Positions 45,971 to 54,094 of a stretch of DNA of 64,000 nt are shown piece by piece. Numbering within the stretch: position 1 is the first letter of the stretch; each line of letters starts with the position of its first letter. Where the stretch lies: positions 372,001 through 436,000 of the forward strand of contig NZ_JBBCAT010000003.1 in assembly GCF_037203705.1 (NCBI RefSeq). Reading direction: 5' to 3'. This DNA comes from Prosthecomicrobium sp. N25 (GTDB lineage Bacteria > Pseudomonadota > Alphaproteobacteria > Rhizobiales > Ancalomicrobiaceae). Under the pieces are notes generated by a model. It saw only the letters and a list, made by a program, of their open reading frames with translations. It was not told the DNA's origin and ran no database searches. Both the position numbers and the translations under genes were made by a program.

Positions 45971-46942
45971 TCACGGCTTCACCCACACGCCCCAGGGCAG
46001 CCGCCCGACCTTGATGGACTTGGTCACCCGGAGCGTGTCGACGTCGATGACCGAGACGTCGCCCGAGGCGCCGTTCGTGCTCCAGAGCTGTTTCTCGTCC
46101 GGCGTGAAGGCGAGCTGCCAGACCCGCTGGCCGACGAGCAGGTACTTCTCCACCTCGTAGGTGTCGCCGTTGATGACGGCGACGCGGTTCGCCGGGCCGA
46201 GGGCGACGAAGACCCTCTTGGCGTCCTTGGTGATGCGGATCCCGACCGGCTGGATGGCCTCCTTGTTGAGGCCCGGCACCGCGAACTCGATCTTCTTCAC
46301 CACCTGCCGGGTCTTTGGATCGATGACCGCCACCGTCCCCCCGACCTCCGAGGAGACCCAGAGTTTCGCGCCGTCGCGGGTGTACTCCGCGAAGCGCGGA
46401 CGGCTGTCGACCAGGACGTTGTCGGTGATCTCCAGCGTCTCGGCGTTGATGAAGTGCACCATGTTGGTGGTCTCGGACGTGTTGATCACGGTCTTCCCGT
46501 CCGGGCTGACCGCCATTCCCTCCGGCTCCACCCCGACCGGGATCTCCTTGACCGCCTTGCTGGCCTCGATGTCGACCACCGTGACGAGATTGTCGTCCTC
46601 GTTCGCGATGTAGAGGAGCTTGCCGTCCGGACTGAAGGCGAAAAGCTCCGGGTCCGGCCCCGACGGCAGCGTCTTCACGCGCTGGAACGTGGTCGTGTCC
46701 CAGACCTCGACCCGGTGGTCGTCGCTGGCGCAGACGATCAGGTACTTGCCGTCCTGGGTCACCGCGAGGCCGCGGGGCCGGCGGCCGACCTTGAACGTGT
46801 TGGTGACGGTCAGCGTCGTCGAATCGATGACGCTGATCGTGTTGTCCTTCTCGTTCGAGACGAAGACCGTGTAGGCCTCGGCCACATCGGCGGCGACGAG
46901 GCCGGCGAGCGAGAGGACGACGGCGGCGATCCGCGACGGCAT
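45971..46942 (-). CDS. PQQ-dependent catabolism-associated YVTN beta-propeller protein
   Basis: 323 residues: signal peptide (cleavage after AEA near 23), then about seven blades with the repeated pattern VGxxPxGLAVxxDGKxL and IxVIDxxTxxV. Periplasmic. A conserved member of the quinoprotein-linked ABC locus; its ligand is not established. Start ATG 46942 follows AAGGAGGAAG. It sits between the binding protein and the ATPase genes. Confidence 0.88.
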   Translation of the reverse strand: MPSRIAAVVLSLAGLVAADVAEAYTVFVSNEKDNTISVIDSTTLTVTNTFKVGRRPRGLAVTQDGKYLIVCASDDHRVEVWDTTTFQRVKTLPSGPDPELFAFSPDGKLLYIANEDDNLVTVVDIEASKAVKEIPVGVEPEGMAVSPDGKTVINTSETTNMVHFINAETLEITDNVLVDSRPRFAEYTRDGAKLWVSSEVGGTVAVIDPKTRQVVKKIEFAVPGLNKEAIQPVGIRITKDAKRVFVALGPANRVAVINGDTYEVEKYLLVGQRVWQLAFTPDEKQLWSTNGASGDVSVIDVDTLRVTKSIKVGRLPWGVWVKP

Positions 46943-46995
46943 GGGGCTTCCTCCTTGATGTCGTTGCGGCGCATCCCGGGCGCCGCTGCGGGTCG

Positions 46996-48165
46996 TCACT
47001 TGAGCTTGCACTTGGATTCGGGCTTGTCGGTGCCCAGCGTGTCGAGGGGCGTGCGCTGGTGCAGGAACCCCGGCTGCGGCGACATCGACACGAGCGCGGC
47101 GGGCTGGGCGAGCAGGATCGGCTGACGGAGCTGCCAGTCCCAGTCCCGGAACGTCAATCCCACGCCCTTGAACGCCGCGAGTTCGAAGGAGGGGCCGCGG
47201 ATGTAGTCGACGATCGGCTTGTAGTCGACCGACTTCACCCGGGGCGCCGTCTCGGTCACGGTCCGGACCGCCATCCAGACGTTGAAGTCGAGCGCCGTCA
47301 TGGGCCGGTTGGCGAGGCGCTTGAAGCGGTTGTTGAGCTGCACCGCCCCGTGCTGCTCCGCCTGCGGGTGCCAGGTCGTCGGGGTCAGGCCCTGCGTGCC
47401 GGAAGTCGGCCGCGGGTCCCAGGTGTGGAACTCGACATAGTCGCCGAACTCGCCGACCTCGTCGGCGATCACCACCACGTCGTAGGAGAGCCCCTGCGTC
47501 AGGAGCGGCACCTCCTGCTGCGCCGTGCGCCGGCCGTCCGGTCCGAAGGTCCACTCCTTCTCGGCGACAATTTTGCCGGCGAACTTCTTCGCCGCCCGCC
47601 GCACCTCGCCCAGATAGGCCTGGTCGCCCGGATGCGGTCCGTAGATGACGAGCCAGTTGCGCCAGCGCTTCCAGACCAGGTACTGCGCGAGCGAATCCGT
47701 CAGCATCGAGCGGCTGGGCGCCACGTGCATGACGTTGTCCCGGCAGTTCTCGCCGCGCAGCGCATCCTCCTGCGCACCGGCGTTGAAGAGCGTGATCTCC
47801 TTGCCCTTCGCCGCGTCCGAGACCTTCAGCACCTTGTCGGCCGGCAGGTTGAGGACGATGAACTGCAAGCCCTTGGCGGTCAGCTCCGCGAAGGCCGCGA
47901 CCGGGTCGCCGTCCTCCTCGATGACCACCTCCTCGAGCTTGAAGCTCTGCCCGACGAGCCGGCCGGTGGTGTTGGAATCGCGCACGGCGAGCCGACCCCC
48001 GGCGATGCCGTGGTCCTCCGGCAGCGGGTCCTGGTCGTAGATCGGCGGCGGCGGTGGCTTCTGCGAAATGATTCCGACCGTGAGCTCGGCCGCCGCGGCG
48101 GGGCCGGCCCAAAGGAACGCCGCGACAGCCGCCATGGCGGCGGGCCGTCTCCCGGACGATGCCAT
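46996..48165 (-). CDS. Substrate-binding protein of the quinoprotein-associated ABC system
   Basis: 389 residues: signal peptide (cleavage after AAA near 26), then a Leu/Ile/Val-binding-protein-like two-lobe fold. The Pro-rich QKPPPPPIYDQDPLPEDHG after the first strand and the late LTPTTWHPQAEQHGAVQLNN are family marks of the PQQ-dependent alcohol dehydrogenase-linked binding protein. Start ATG 48165 follows GGGAGG. First gene of the operon and divergent from the DUF3280 pair across 174 bases, which probably holds both promoters. Confidence 0.86.
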   Translation of the reverse strand: MASSGRRPAAMAAVAAFLWAGPAAAAELTVGIISQKPPPPPIYDQDPLPEDHGIAGGRLAVRDSNTTGRLVGQSFKLEEVVIEEDGDPVAAFAELTAKGLQFIVLNLPADKVLKVSDAAKGKEITLFNAGAQEDALRGENCRDNVMHVAPSRSMLTDSLAQYLVWKRWRNWLVIYGPHPGDQAYLGEVRRAAKKFAGKIVAEKEWTFGPDGRRTAQQEVPLLTQGLSYDVVVIADEVGEFGDYVEFHTWDPRPTSGTQGLTPTTWHPQAEQHGAVQLNNRFKRLANRPMTALDFNVWMAVRTVTETAPRVKSVDYKPIVDYIRGPSFELAAFKGVGLTFRDWDWQLRQPILLAQPAALVSMSPQPGFLHQRTPLDTLGTDKPESKCKLK

Positions 48166-48339
48166 CCTGGTCCTCCCGATTGCTCTTCTGGTGGCGGACC
48201 CTAGCAGCGGCCGACCGCCTGACAACGACAATCCGCTAAGAAAATCATAAGTCCCACATGGGCTTGCTGGTCGACGGGAGCGCGCTAGCATGGTCCGGAG
48301 GGGCGGAACCGCCGCCCGTCGCCCGGAGTCTCCCCCGCC

Positions 48340-48915
48340 ATGGCCGGACCGCTTCTTAGGAGCCTCAGAATCTCGGCCGCCGCCGCCGCGCTGCTGGCGG
48401 CGTGGCCGATTGCCGCGGCCGAGAGACCCAGGCTGGCGATCTTCGACTTCGAGCTCGCTTCGGGCGGCATGCCCGCCGACCCGACCGGCATGACCGCGGC
48501 CGGCGCCGCCATGCTCCAGGGCAACAACCGCCTCGCCGAGGACGACCGGCGCCGCCTCGGCCTCGCCACCGCGGAGCTGCGCCGCCTGGTGGCCGAGAAG
48601 GGCGACCAGGCGGTCGTCGACCTCGCCCCGATGGCGGAGAAGCTGAAGGACGCCGCCCCCCTCCACAAGTGCAACGGCTGCGACGCCGACCTCGCCCGCG
48701 AGGCCGGCGCGGACTTCGCGGTGCTCGGCAAGGTCCAGAAGCTGACGCCGGTCCTCGTCCATATCGACATCGCGGTCCGGGACGTCGCCGCCGACACGGT
48801 GGTGCGCACCATGAGCGTCGACGTCAACGGCGACACCGACGAGATGTGGGTCCGCGGCGTCCGCTGGCTCTTCCGCAACCGCTTCGCCGAGCCCCCGCTC
48901 GCCCGGGCGCCTTGA
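48340..48915 (+). CDS. DUF3280/DUF2380-family exported CxxC protein (first of pair)
   Basis: 191 residues: signal peptide (cleavage after AAA near 27), then RLAIFDFELAS, a typical DUF2380/3280 first strand. A CxxC motif occurs at C111 and C114 (KCNGCDADLAREAGAD) and the end reads DEMWVRGVRWLFRNRF. No haem signature, since no His follows. Periplasmic by prediction. In other genomes such genes neighbour quinoprotein alcohol dehydrogenase loci; the activity is unknown. Divergent from the ABC operon. Confidence 0.78.
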   Translation: MAGPLLRSLRISAAAAALLAAWPIAAAERPRLAIFDFELASGGMPADPTGMTAAGAAMLQGNNRLAEDDRRRLGLATAELRRLVAEKGDQAVVDLAPMAEKLKDAAPLHKCNGCDADLAREAGADFAVLGKVQKLTPVLVHIDIAVRDVAADTVVRTMSVDVNGDTDEMWVRGVRWLFRNRFAEPPLARAP

Positions 48916-48944
48916 CGCCCCTCCCCCATTCGCAAGGACATACC

Positions 48945-49490
48945 ATGCCGACCATGCTCGCCGCCGCCCTGCGTTCGGCCCTCCTCGCCGTTGCCCTCGC
49001 GCTGGCCGGGCTCGCCCCGAGTTCGGCGGCGGCCGCCAAGGTCAAGGTCGCGCTCTTCCTGTTCGAGCTCGAGGACACCAGCCTGGAGGGCGAGCTGCGC
49101 GGCGAGCGCGCTGACGAGACCGCGCGCCTGCGCCTGGTGACCGACGAGGCCCGCCGGCTGATCGCCGAGGCCGACCCGGACGTCGCGTTCGTCGACCTCG
49201 CGCCCGTCGCCGCGAAGCTCGCCGAGAAGGCGCCACTCTACAAGTGCAACGGCTGCGAGGCGGATCTCGCCCGCGAGGCCGGCGCCGACCTCTCCGTCTC
49301 GGGCTGGGTCCAGAAGGTCTCGAACCTCATCCTGAACCTGAACCTCTCGGTCCGCGACGCCCGCACGGGGGAGCGCCTCCGCCTCTACTCGGCCGATATC
49401 CGCACGAATTCCGACGAGATGTGGCTGCGCGGCATGCGCTACCTCGTCAAGAACCGGCTGATGGAACATCCCCTGTCCTCGGGGCGGTGA
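48945..49490 (+). CDS. DUF3280/DUF2380-family exported CxxC protein (second of pair)
   Basis: 181 residues: signal peptide (about 1-31), VKVALFLFELEDTS, CxxC at C101 and C104 (YKCNGCEADLAREAGAD) and DEMWLRGMRYLVKNRL at the end. It is clearly a paralogue of the upstream protein: same motifs, same spacing, 30 bases apart. Tandem duplication with divergence at the N-terminal half suggests the two form a heteromer or handle different partners. Start ATG 48945 follows CAAGGA. Confidence 0.78.
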   Translation: MPTMLAAALRSALLAVALALAGLAPSSAAAAKVKVALFLFELEDTSLEGELRGERADETARLRLVTDEARRLIAEADPDVAFVDLAPVAAKLAEKAPLYKCNGCEADLAREAGADLSVSGWVQKVSNLILNLNLSVRDARTGERLRLYSADIRTNSDEMWLRGMRYLVKNRLMEHPLSSGR

Positions 49491-49593
49491 GGCGCGCCGG
49501 GCCGCGGCCGGTCGGGCCTGCGACATTCCGGCGCCCGCCTTCCCGGGCCGGCGCCCCTCCGCTAGGGTGCCGGCCCGCACTCGAAGGTGACCC

Positions 49594-50289
49594 ATGCCCA
49601 AGCTCCTCGTCAGCGTCGCCGACCCGGCCGAGGCCATCCTGGCGCTCGACGCCGGCGCCGACCTGATCGACGCCAAGGATCCCGCCGCCGGCGCGCTCGG
49701 GGCCCTGCCGGAGGCGACGATCCGGGCCATCGTCGCCGCCGTTGCCGGCCGGCGCACCGTCACCGCCGTGATCGGCGATCACGAAGACCCCGGGGCCGCC
49801 CTGGACGCCGCCGCCCGGGTCGCCGGGACGGGCGTCGACATGGTCAAGGTCGGCCTCTTTCCCGGCCCCGGCCGGGCGCGCCTGGTCGCCGACCTGGGCC
49901 GCGCGCTCGCACCGCAGGCCAGGCTGGTCGGCGTGCTCCTCGCCGATCGCAACCCGGATCTCGCCCTCGTGCCGGCCGCGGCCGAGGCCGGCTTCGCCGG
50001 GATGATGCTCGACACGGCCGGCAAGGCCGGCGGCCTTCTCACGCTCATGGGCCTCGATCGCCTCGCCGAATTCGTGGCTCTCGCCCGGCGCCACGGCCTC
50101 ATGGCAGGCCTCGCCGGCTCCCTGCGGGTGTCCGACATCGATCGCCTCGCCCCGCTCGGCGCCGATCTGCTCGGCTTCCGCGGCGGCCTCTGCGAGGGCC
50201 TCGACCGTCGCCGCCCGCTGCGGCGCGACGCGGTGGCCGACGCCGCCGCGCGGCTCGGGGCCGTCGCCGCCCCCCGCCCCGCCGCCTGA
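49594..50289 (+). CDS. mfnB: (5-formylfuran-3-yl)methyl phosphate synthase, MfnB-like
   Basis: 231 residues, TIM-barrel UPF0264 family. The archaeal enzyme makes the furan precursor of methanofuran from two glyceraldehyde-3-phosphate molecules. Lysines expected for catalysis are present: K28 (DLIDAKDPAAGALG), K85 (DMVKVGLFP) and K144 (DTAGKAGGLLT). In this organism the product would feed methylofuran, the C1 carrier of the formyltransferase/hydrolase complex. First gene of a tight plus-strand series; the next gene starts 3 bases later. Confidence 0.85.
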   Translation: MPKLLVSVADPAEAILALDAGADLIDAKDPAAGALGALPEATIRAIVAAVAGRRTVTAVIGDHEDPGAALDAAARVAGTGVDMVKVGLFPGPGRARLVADLGRALAPQARLVGVLLADRNPDLALVPAAAEAGFAGMMLDTAGKAGGLLTLMGLDRLAEFVALARRHGLMAGLAGSLRVSDIDRLAPLGADLLGFRGGLCEGLDRRRPLRRDAVADAAARLGAVAAPRPAA

Positions 50290-50292
50290 CCG

Positions 50293-50925
50293 ATGCCCGC
50301 CGCCGCCCCCGTCGTGGTCAAGCTCGGCGGTAGCTTGATGACGGGCGCCAACCTGTCGGTCCTGCTCGACGCGATCGCCGCCGCCCGCCGCCCGGTCGCG
50401 ATCGTCTGCGGCGGCGGCCTTTTCGCGGACGCCGTCCGCGCCGCCCAGCACCGCCTCGGCTTCTCCGAGGGCCTCGCGCACCGCCTGGCGCTCGACGCCA
50501 TGGGCCATTTCGCCGAGTTCGTCGCCGAACTGCGCCCCACCTTCCGGCTCGCCGCCGCCCCGGCCGAGGTCTGGACGGCGCTCGCCGCCGGCGCCCCCGT
50601 GCTCTGGCAACCGGCCGCGCTCCGGGCCGGCGACCCGGCCATCCCGGAATCCTGGGCCGTCACCTCCGACAGCCTCGCCCTGCACCTCGCCGCCGGGATC
50701 GGGGCGGCGGCGCTCCTCCTGGTGAAGTCGGCGGAGCCGTCCCCGGGCGCCGACCTGGACGGCCTCATCGGGCGCGGCTATCTGGACCAGGCCTTCCCGG
50801 CTTTCCTCGCGGGCTATTCCGGTATAGTCCGCCTCCTCGGCCCGGCCGACCACCGGCGGCTCGGACAGGCGATCGGCGACCCGGCGGCCGCGATCGGGAC
50901 GGAACTCCGGCGAGCGAGGGATTGA
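50293..50925 (+). CDS. Amino-acid-kinase-family protein, MfnE-like
   Basis: 210 residues. Starts with the kinase motif VVVKLGGSLM and has IVCGGGLFADAVRAAQHRLGFSE, the nucleotide/substrate glycine loops of the amino acid kinase fold. In methanogens MfnE of this superfamily phosphorylates aminomethylfuran phosphate to the diphosphate. Its place directly after mfnB supports that role in methylofuran synthesis, but sequence alone does not prove the substrate. Confidence 0.75.
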   Translation: MPAAAPVVVKLGGSLMTGANLSVLLDAIAAARRPVAIVCGGGLFADAVRAAQHRLGFSEGLAHRLALDAMGHFAEFVAELRPTFRLAAAPAEVWTALAAGAPVLWQPAALRAGDPAIPESWAVTSDSLALHLAAGIGAAALLLVKSAEPSPGADLDGLIGRGYLDQAFPAFLAGYSGIVRLLGPADHRRLGQAIGDPAAAIGTELRRARD

Positions 50926-50929
50926 GAGC

Positions 50930-51484
50930 GTGGCGAAGGACGTCGTGACACCGCGGCTCGGATGGGCGCTGACCGGCTCCGGCCACTATTTCGTCGAGTG
51001 CCTGACGGTCATGCGCCGCGTGCCCCACCTTGACATCTTCGTCACCAAGGCGGCCGCCGAGGTGATCCGCATGTACCGCAAGGAGTTCGAGCTCCTGCCC
51101 GCCGACACCCGGATCTTCAAGGACACCACCGCCAGCGCCGCGCCGGTCGGCAACTTCTACAAGGGCCAGTACCACGCTCTCGTGGTCGCCCCCGCGACAT
51201 CCAACACGGTCGCCAAGGCGGTCTGCGGCATCTCCGACACGCTCGCCACCAACGTCTTCGCCCAGGCCGGCAAGTGCCGCGTGCCCTCTATCGTCTTCGC
51301 CTGCGACACCGCCCCCGAGATGGACACCGAGGCGCCCTCGGGCTGGGTCAAGGTCTATCCGCGCCGGATCGACCTGGAGAACACCGAGCGGCTCAAGGGG
51401 TTCGAATACACGACCGTCGTCGAGACCCTGCCCGATCTCGAGGCGGCCGTGGACGCCGCCCTGAAGGCGGCCGGCCAGGGCTAG
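50930..51484 (+). CDS. Archaeal-type flavoprotein (AfpA / dihydromethanopterin reductase DmrB-like)
   Basis: 184 residues, flavin-binding flavoprotein fold: GSGHYFVECL at the start, VVAPATSNTVAKAV (the PAxxNT element that holds FMN) and VPSIVFACDTAP. Methylotroph homologues lie in H4MPT clusters; the archaeal-type DmrB reduces dihydromethanopterin to H4MPT. Start is GTG 50930 after GCGAGGG. Only a few bases separate it from both neighbours. Confidence 0.78.
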   Translation: MAKDVVTPRLGWALTGSGHYFVECLTVMRRVPHLDIFVTKAAAEVIRMYRKEFELLPADTRIFKDTTASAAPVGNFYKGQYHALVVAPATSNTVAKAVCGISDTLATNVFAQAGKCRVPSIVFACDTAPEMDTEAPSGWVKVYPRRIDLENTERLKGFEYTTVVETLPDLEAAVDAALKAAGQG

Positions 51485-51495
51485 GGTCCAGCCCC

Positions 51496-52968
51496 ATGAG
51501 CGACGAGCCGCGCCCCGACCGCATCCTGCTCCTCACCGGCCACCTCGCCCGCCCGCGGCTCGAGAAGACGCTGGCCGAGATCGGCGGCCGGGGACCGGGC
51601 GGCGCGACCTTCCAGTGGCAGGTCGCCGACGTCGGCGTGAAGGTCGCCGCCCTGATGACCGAGGACATCATCCGCCGCCGCGTGAAGCCGCCGGAGGGCA
51701 CCACCCGCATCGTCGTGCCTGGCCGCTGCCGCGCCGACCTCGCGGCCCTCTCGGCCCATTTCGGCGTGCCGGTGGAGCGCGGACCGGACGAGATCGTCGA
51801 CCTGCCGGCCTTCTTCGGCCGCGGCGCCCGCGAGCCTGACCTCTCGCGCCACGATCTCAGGATCTTCGCCGAGATCGTCGACGCCCCGGATCTGGACGTC
51901 GCCGGCGTGGTCGCCAAGGCGAAGGGCCTCGTCGCCGCCGGAGCCGACGTCGTCGACCTCGGCTGCCTGCCCGACACCCCCTTCCCCCACCTCGCCGACT
52001 GCGTGAGGGCGCTGAAGGCCGAGGGCATCGCGGTCAGCGTCGACAGCGCCGACCTGGCCGAGCTCCTGACCGGCGCGCGCGCGGGCTGCGATTTTCTGCT
52101 GAGCCTCAACGAGGACACGCTCGACCACGCCCGCGACGTCCCCGCCGTGCCGGTCCTGGTGCCCGCCCGCCCCGGCGACCTCGACAGCCTGGTGCGCGCC
52201 GCCGAGCGCATGGAGGCCTGGGGCCTGCCCTACATGGCCGACCCGATCCTCGACCCCATCCACTTCGGCTTCACCGCCTCGATCGTCCGCTACCACGAGT
52301 TCCGCCGCCGCATGCCCGCGGCCGAGATGCTGATGGGCACCGGCAACCTCACCGAGCTGACCGAGGCCGACACCTCGGGCATCACCATGACGCTGCTCGG
52401 CATCGCCTCCGAACTCGCCATCCGCAACGTATTGGTCGTGCAGGTCAGCCCCCACACCCGGCGCACCATCGAGGAGCACGACGCGGCCCGCCGCATCCTC
52501 TTCGCCGCCCGGCACGACGGTGCCCTGCCGAAGGGCTACGGCGGCCGGCTCGCCACCGTCCACGACCGCAAGCCCTACGCCAACACGCCGGAGGGCGTCG
52601 CCGCCAACGCCGCCGCGGTCCGGGACAGGAACTACCGCATCGAGGTCGTCGAGGACGGCGTCCACGTCTACAACCGGGACGTCCACGTGGTCGCCCGCGA
52701 GGCCCTCGACGCCTTTCCGCATCTGGGCGTGGAGGCCGACGGCAGCCACGCCTTCTACCTCGGCGCCGAACTCGCCAAGGCCGAGACCGCCTTCCGTTTG
52801 GGCAAGCGCTACGCCCAGGACGAGCCCATCGACTGGGGCGCGGCATGGGACCGCAAGGAGGAGGACTTGACCCGCCTGAAAGCCGCGGGCCACACCTTGG
52901 CGACCAGGAAAAAGCGAAGCGAGCCCGGCGCGGAGCCGGCCGTGGACCCCGGAGAGGACGCGGACTGA
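51496..52968 (+). CDS. Dihydropteroate-synthase-like protein of the H4MPT cluster (DUF6513 + pterin-binding domain)
   Basis: 490 residues, two parts: an N-terminal DUF6513-type domain (LLLTGHLARPRLEKTL onward, about 1-155) and a pterin-binding TIM barrel (about 160-450) with GADVVDLGCLPDTPFPHLAD where DHPS has its GGxSTRP loop. Known members occur only with methanopterin-type cofactors. The probable job is joining the dihydropterin diphosphate to a beta-RFA(P)-derived aryl amine, replacing pABA; that is inference. Its stop overlaps the DUF447 start. Confidence 0.78.
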   Translation: MSDEPRPDRILLLTGHLARPRLEKTLAEIGGRGPGGATFQWQVADVGVKVAALMTEDIIRRRVKPPEGTTRIVVPGRCRADLAALSAHFGVPVERGPDEIVDLPAFFGRGAREPDLSRHDLRIFAEIVDAPDLDVAGVVAKAKGLVAAGADVVDLGCLPDTPFPHLADCVRALKAEGIAVSVDSADLAELLTGARAGCDFLLSLNEDTLDHARDVPAVPVLVPARPGDLDSLVRAAERMEAWGLPYMADPILDPIHFGFTASIVRYHEFRRRMPAAEMLMGTGNLTELTEADTSGITMTLLGIASELAIRNVLVVQVSPHTRRTIEEHDAARRILFAARHDGALPKGYGGRLATVHDRKPYANTPEGVAANAAAVRDRNYRIEVVEDGVHVYNRDVHVVAREALDAFPHLGVEADGSHAFYLGAELAKAETAFRLGKRYAQDEPIDWGAAWDRKEEDLTRLKAAGHTLATRKKRSEPGAEPAVDPGEDAD

Positions 52969-53534
52969 TGCCCTTCATCCTGGAGACCGTGGTCGCCACG
53001 AAGAACGCCGACGACACTTGGCACGTCGCCCCCTACGGTCTGATCCGCGAGGCGGAGCTCTGGGTGCTCGCCCCCTTCCGCCCCTCCCCGGCCATCGACA
53101 ACCTGCGCCGCCACCCCTTCGCGGTCGCCTCCGGGCCGACCGACATGCGCGTCGTCGCCGGTCACGTAACCGGCCGCCGCGACTGGCCGATGGTGCAGGC
53201 CGACAAGGTCGACGGCATGCGGCTCGCCGACTGCTTCGGCCACATCGAGTTGCAGGTCCTCGAGGCCACGGACGACGAGACCAGGCCGCGGTTCCGCTGC
53301 GGGGTCGTCCACGAGGCGGCGCACAAGCCCTTCGCGGGCTTCAACCGCGCCCAGGCGGCGGTGCTGGAGGCGGCCATTTTGTCCACTCGCCTTCACATGC
53401 TGCCGAGAGATAAGATCGAAGCCGAGCTGAAATATCTGGATATCGCCATCGGCAAGACCGCGGGCGAGGCCGAGCGAGAAGCCTGGACCTGGATCGTCGA
53501 GAAGATCGAGGCCCATTTCGCCGGCCTGTCCTGA
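52968..53534 (+). CDS. DUF447 family protein of the H4MPT cluster
   Basis: 188 residues. DUF447 (split-barrel, flavin-reductase-like fold) with ILETVVATKNADDTWHVAPYG at the start and the long helix near EAAILSTRLHMLP. Archaeal homologues are widespread; the reaction is unknown. The one-base overlap with the preceding gene (TGATG) and GGAGAGG site show coupling, so it is likely a biosynthetic or protective partner in H4MPT synthesis. Confidence 0.78.
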   Translation: MPFILETVVATKNADDTWHVAPYGLIREAELWVLAPFRPSPAIDNLRRHPFAVASGPTDMRVVAGHVTGRRDWPMVQADKVDGMRLADCFGHIELQVLEATDDETRPRFRCGVVHEAAHKPFAGFNRAQAAVLEAAILSTRLHMLPRDKIEAELKYLDIAIGKTAGEAEREAWTWIVEKIEAHFAGLS

Positions 53535-53554
53535 AGACGCAACCGGAGGAAACC

Positions 53555-54094
53555 ATGAAGCATGTCCTGCTGACCGCCCTCGCTGCCGGCGCCCTGCTGA
53601 CCGGCGTCACGATGGCTGACGCCCACGGGCCGACCCGCCAGAAGGTGACCGAGACCATCGAGATCAACGCCCCGGCCGCCAAGGTCTGGTCCGTGATCGG
53701 CAACTTCCAGGACATGAGCTGGCACCCGGCCGTCGCCAAGCAGGAGGGCAAGGGCGGCAACGACGTCAACGCCACCCGCACCCTGACGCTCCAGGGCGGC
53801 CCCGTCATCCCCGAGGAGACCCTCGAGAAGTATGACGGCCCGGGCATGAACTACAGCTACCGGATCACCAAGGAGGACGTGAAGGTCCTGCCCGTGACCA
53901 ACTACACCTCGCGAATCGCCGTGACCGAAGAGGGCGGCAAGTCGAAGGTCGAGTGGCGCGGCGCCTTCTACCGCGGCTTCCCCAACAACGATCCGCCGCC
54001 GGAGCTGAGCGACGAGGCCGCCATCAAGGCCATCACGGGCGTCTACAAGTCCGGCCTGGAGGCCCTGAAGAAGAAGGTCGAGAGCGGCAGCTGA
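53555..54094 (+). CDS. Periplasmic SRPBCC-family protein (MxaD-like)
   Basis: 179 residues: signal peptide (cleavage after ADA near 23) and one START/Bet v1-like domain (TIEINAPAAKVWSVIGNFQD at about 34-53). Exported SRPBCC proteins of this kind include MxaD, reported to aid electron transfer between methanol dehydrogenase and cytochrome cL. Here it follows cytoplasmic cofactor genes and is fused by one-base overlap to a propeller gene, so the pair forms a periplasmic module inside the H4MPT cluster. Confidence 0.8.
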   Translation: MKHVLLTALAAGALLTGVTMADAHGPTRQKVTETIEINAPAAKVWSVIGNFQDMSWHPAVAKQEGKGGNDVNATRTLTLQGGPVIPEETLEKYDGPGMNYSYRITKEDVKVLPVTNYTSRIAVTEEGGKSKVEWRGAFYRGFPNNDPPPELSDEAAIKAITGVYKSGLEALKKKVESGS

